Shown: positions 63,001 to 64,000 of the stretch, in pieces
How positions within the stretch are numbered: position 1 is the stretch's first letter
Layout of the letters: each line of letters opens with the position of its first letter
Notes under the pieces: generated by a model
Told to the model about the DNA's origin: nothing
The model's input: the letters and a program-made list of their open reading frames with translations, nothing else
Databases searched by the model: none
IMG/VR virus record: IMGVR_UViG_3300029955_000018
Span: 1 to 64,000 of that record
Strand: one strand, 5' to 3'
Source: a virus
DNA length: 64,000 bases
Made by a program: the position numbers and the translations under genes

Positions 63001-64000
63001 GAAGCTTGCGGACAGCCGCGAGCATGGCGGTGGCTGCACGGGTTGGAGCCGGCGCCATCTCTTGCAATCTGGCCTGGACATCCTGTTTCCCTTTCAGGGA
63101 AAGGTTGCCATGGCGGGCGTCGTCCGGGAGCGGACCGCGGCCTTCGAGATAGCGCCGATACTCTTCGGCGTAGCGTCTCTTGTCGGGATTCTCGATGCTT
63201 GCGATATATGCGGTGGCTGTGCCGCGCGGGATCGCTATCACCTCGCGAAGAGCCCCCGGATCCTCGGATTCCTGAAACGCGCCATCGTAGCCGCGCCTCT
63301 TTAATAGTTCAACGGCGATGGCGTCGACAATCCCACTGAGATCGCTCGTCGCCCGCCCGCGCTCGATTGCTGCATGAAGCGCCGCTTCCGGGATGCCAAG
63401 CTCTTCGGAGAGGTAGTCGGCATTGTCACCATGCTCATATCCCTGGGCAATGTCCTCGATTTCGTTTTGGGGTATCGGCGAAAGCGCCTTTAAGACCTGC
63501 GACCCGAGGGGTGTCGGGTACATCCACGCGCGTTCCTCGTAAGGTAAAACGAGCGGATTCGTAAAGCTAACAGTCGTGCTGATTTTATGGTACCCGGCCG
63601 TGTCGGGATTGTTTGCTGGATCGTAGGGGTTCCGGGTTCTTGCGCCCTCGTTGTCTGCTAGATACCATGTGGCTCCGGTCGTATTCTCGGGTTCCCCTGG
63701 CGACGGTTGCCACCGAATGACGTTAATCTGGGTCTTCGACACCGCCGGCGGCGCCGCCGGGTCCATCGACTCGGCGCTCTCTTCCTCTTCGTCCTTGGGC
63801 TCCGGTTCCTTTTCGGGTTCCTCCGGGGCCTTCTCCTGCTCCATGCCCTGCGTGCCGGCCGTATTCTTGTTGAGGTCCAGCCCGTTATTCAGTTCCGTCT
63901 GGCGCTTCAGCAGGCGCTGTAATTCGGCCTCGTGCTCAAAGGGCCGCGCCAGCAGCTCGCGGATTTCTTTCCCTTTCTTGTCCTGCTCCTCGATCCGCTT
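57008..64000 (-). CDS. Giant polyvalent (ejection) protein, N-terminus outside window
   Basis: At least 2,330 codons are open to the right edge, so the start is missing. Recognisable blocks, in order: a charged N-terminal linker; an ART-PolyVal-like segment (T-W-Y-L-A-D-N ... R-R-G-Y-D-G-A-F); a large-polyvalent-associated block (F-Y-S-Q-L-E-R-T-I); V-A-V-M-Q-E-N-Q-S-D-W-H-E-A-G-R; G-Q-P-L-F; a metallopeptidase site V-I-L-H-E-L-G-H-L-M-D-W; and a C-terminal part with hydrophobic helices and W-D-S-V-D-N-R-M-G-Q-L-V-Y-D-D-L-F-W. Polyvalent proteins are injected with phage or plasmid DNA to protect it or modify host targets. Length and domain variety are typical for P22-like phages of soil bacteria. 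Confidence 0.85.
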   Translation of the reverse strand, partial: KRIEEQDKKGKEIRELLARPFEHEAELQRLLKRQTELNNGLDLNKNTAGTQGMEQEKAPEEPEKEPEPKDEEEESAESMDPAAPPAVSKTQINVIRWQPSPGEPENTTGATWYLADNEGARTRNPYDPANNPDTAGYHKISTTVSFTNPLVLPYEERAWMYPTPLGSQVLKALSPIPQNEIEDIAQGYEHGDNADYLSEELGIPEAALHAAIERGRATSDLSGIVDAIAVELLKRRGYDGAFQESEDPGALREVIAIPRGTATAYIASIENPDKRRYAEEYRRYLEGRGPLPDDARHGNLSLKGKQDVQARLQEMAPAPTRAATAMLAAVRKLQTFSGDPISTVQLRRALPRLSKRQFDDAALDLSREQKVTLSRHADPNNITPADRSLLIQDDRHASVSDPFGPEGKAGRQYYVAVAERQPSGETGPESGLRELGHSFWTGSKPNEGPGPLYSRAVPGFYSQLERTIEAKMPARAMPSQVKGILDNPQNGVKPDERKWTGIDDFLNGHHGPVTKQEVMDFVKQNAVEVHETVHGKDVDQARIAELQSQLTQAVEAAKSEEGLKFKAGDRIATVGHAPSKGGYSYSEGRIYEAQPNSHGLLVWKKVDTFGGERSGRSDKFIAELKAAAQHPWLTGVTANVPVSDSQAARAAQSNIARIESDLAKAKEGTGEPTKFQKYKLPGGQNYREVLLTLPQHPTAELGYQSPLALTLPNPPIAERGYQSPHWDEPSVVAHLRMSDYTTADGKKVAVMQENQSDWHEAGRKRGYRGQINPNWRIMPISEAAREYPEVRSWRSTSIGYAVVDTADGGRSAVGIWGPNLPTEQEAREFASRAEEGRVPLAPFSKSWHELVFRRMLRHAVEGGYDKLAWTTGSQQAALYNLAKEVDSIHYSPEEKRFWAVKDGKDVVDKTVEATELPEYIGKELSERLLKAPLDEGTYDRHSLSGKGLTVGGQGMAGFYDQILPQYAAKYVKKWGATVGTVKIPRVSGELHSIDITPAMRESVMQGQPLFRPKLQPSPYAATDPRQYAAADAKYEPGLMNAPGHVYVNRAGAALITRALEDAGYPRQEFHGVTLGPKELGRAIRSLATIARSEAAPIRSRIVSLMREMQAAVAHGGDPVTVVEGGPERPTKEIRATRREEEFHRWQYRLTGADVPSMAWVDLAALKQNPEYLRAFEKEASSDPALSEQAVALELGASFAAGEYDPAKLEEAVKVFAPYYEALVRANGDQMKGIIHYVDPRLRQATLLHLGWEKPAAPAWAGPRRAGPDAGRTGGIRRTGGIDRQTGPLFERAGEHSAPRSSRASVVHASPLLDAILAKYPDSRAATAIASARDDIRKNVNPYALSPDANTAGLSLREHAAQSAQSFARAEKALEEARKMFSTRTWDENLDFINKVETGDPQPTAALQQIADAMRELLDSHRIAVQKLGKNKLTTFYENYFPHLWKRNQEAEGIFRAIFGKRPIEGTKAFLKQRKFQSFQEGVDKGLVPVSENPVDLVLLKAKEMERYILAHRFLNEMKEIGLAKFVGAMSNKKPPEGWVKIPDQIGTVWAPPFLRIPEGHDKQFMDTLLALAKDLGMTVERVAKMRSAWGRAYKGGNKAKTRFAGPESVILHELGHLMDWKYGIADQLVKDPDYKEELRKLADLRLVGNDTAYFQSYIRRGEEKIANMIAAYGHAPKAFERVAPKTFAWFQNFIAAHPELAPLNKLNYGMQIVKHTTEYPTGGFIQTGNYYMPSGAAQIIGNYLSPGLSNKPWYQVLRGASNMMLQFALGFSGFHAGFVTMDAGVSKLALAIQYLAAGKPLEAAKQAVAVPLAPVTNLIRGNKIRNAYLREALNDPELSKYVEAIVQGGGRVSMDAQYRTNLRRVFMDAWRKHNTGMIALTGIPALAELAMWPVLEWLVPRMKLGMYADMVDFELQRMGPGATREQVREAFAGAWDSVDNRMGQLVYDDLFWNRTAKDLMMITVQSVGWNLGTVRELGGAAVDLGRYIRDMGGNDGSRGPGGGSGSGRIGAESAGPAGAPPHPGNPQFTRRMAYALALILLTGTMGAITDYVNTKGRRRPDGSIDDGHERDWRDYFFPRTGNVDEHGHEERMALPGYLKDLVSWYMEPTSSARNKLSPIVRWIAETTANRNFYNERIWDGENNTVPENVLSELKHLGSFFLPMSISGLLREKERGAGAGMQAGQMLGTRTAPAYITRSAAERYMAQYSAEHSRAETPTEAQKLERDMEKAIRANNWAKAIEIAEKGTKEGKITDRQMERAMKAAQTDPLVAEYDRLPLTIAIEASRLMNPEERGRTDVLLDRKLQAAMKTDSPSELHRQLDKMERAGLLE

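Noticed and set aside
1-64000. tRNA, rRNA and attachment sites
   Set aside because: I looked for cloverleaf-like stretches and long direct repeats and found none convincing; a tRNAscan run would be needed to exclude a tRNA.

Overview
This window is most of the genome of a tailed phage with P22-like (podovirus-type) head and neck genes. The DNA is GC-rich and densely coding, with long runs of genes joined by 1-4 base ATGA/GTGA/TAATG overlaps. Many proteins carry Sec signal peptides ending in an A-Q type cleavage site, which weakly suggests an acidobacterial host (Bryobacter/Solibacter-like); no gene proves the host. No tRNA, rRNA or CRISPR array was seen.

Layout. (1) About 27.2 kb leftwards to base 1, minus strand: the late operon. 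In order of transcription it has a gene of unknown function, a NusG/RfaH-like factor, small accessory and membrane proteins, a C5 cytosine methyltransferase with a second long ORF in another frame, a serine recombinase, small and large terminase, zinc-finger proteins, a GroES-like co-chaperonin, portal, scaffold, major coat protein, several signal-peptide-bearing virion proteins, a repeat-containing fibre-like protein, three gp4-like adaptors, a gp10-like hub and a further secreted or tail protein cut by the window edge. (2) 27.3-33.1 kb: control and cargo, with a LuxR-type HTH protein, a proteasome-like Ntn hydrolase, an IS1-like transposase, a small minus-strand operon, a ParA/ribbon-helix-helix partition pair, an 870-bp non-coding stretch and a tandem-HTH protein. 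(3) 33.2-41.8 kb, plus strand: early genes, with a probable replication protein, many small zinc-binding and HTH proteins, an HNH nuclease and a tryptophan-pentapeptide-repeat protein. (4) 45.6-42.2 kb, minus strand: a converging early operon with an internal consensus promoter. (5) 50.3-46.4 kb, minus strand: Gp157-like protein, a probable recombination protein with zinc fingers, an HNH-like protein and small membrane peptides. (6) 50.3-53.7 kb, plus strand: small genes of unknown function. (7) 64.0-53.8 kb, minus strand: a giant polyvalent protein that runs off the window, a permuted NlpC/P60-like enzyme, two secreted proteins (one HNH-like), a holin candidate and a glucosaminidase endolysin.

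The most unusual finding is that the coat gene is split. Its true start (13,869, good ribosome binding site) is followed after 31 codons by about 640 bases with two tandem group I introns, each about 320 bases and without an ORF. Their stems show compensatory base changes relative to each other, and each has a P1 helix with the expected U-G pair at the 5' splice site. The exon between them appears to be only about 3 bases long. Other points of note are: a 105-bp promoter/operator element present in inverted copies upstream of the two converging early operons; a NusG paralogue at the head of a late operon at least 27 kb long; and a partition system plus resolvase in a P22-like phage, which together suggest a phage-plasmid lifestyle.
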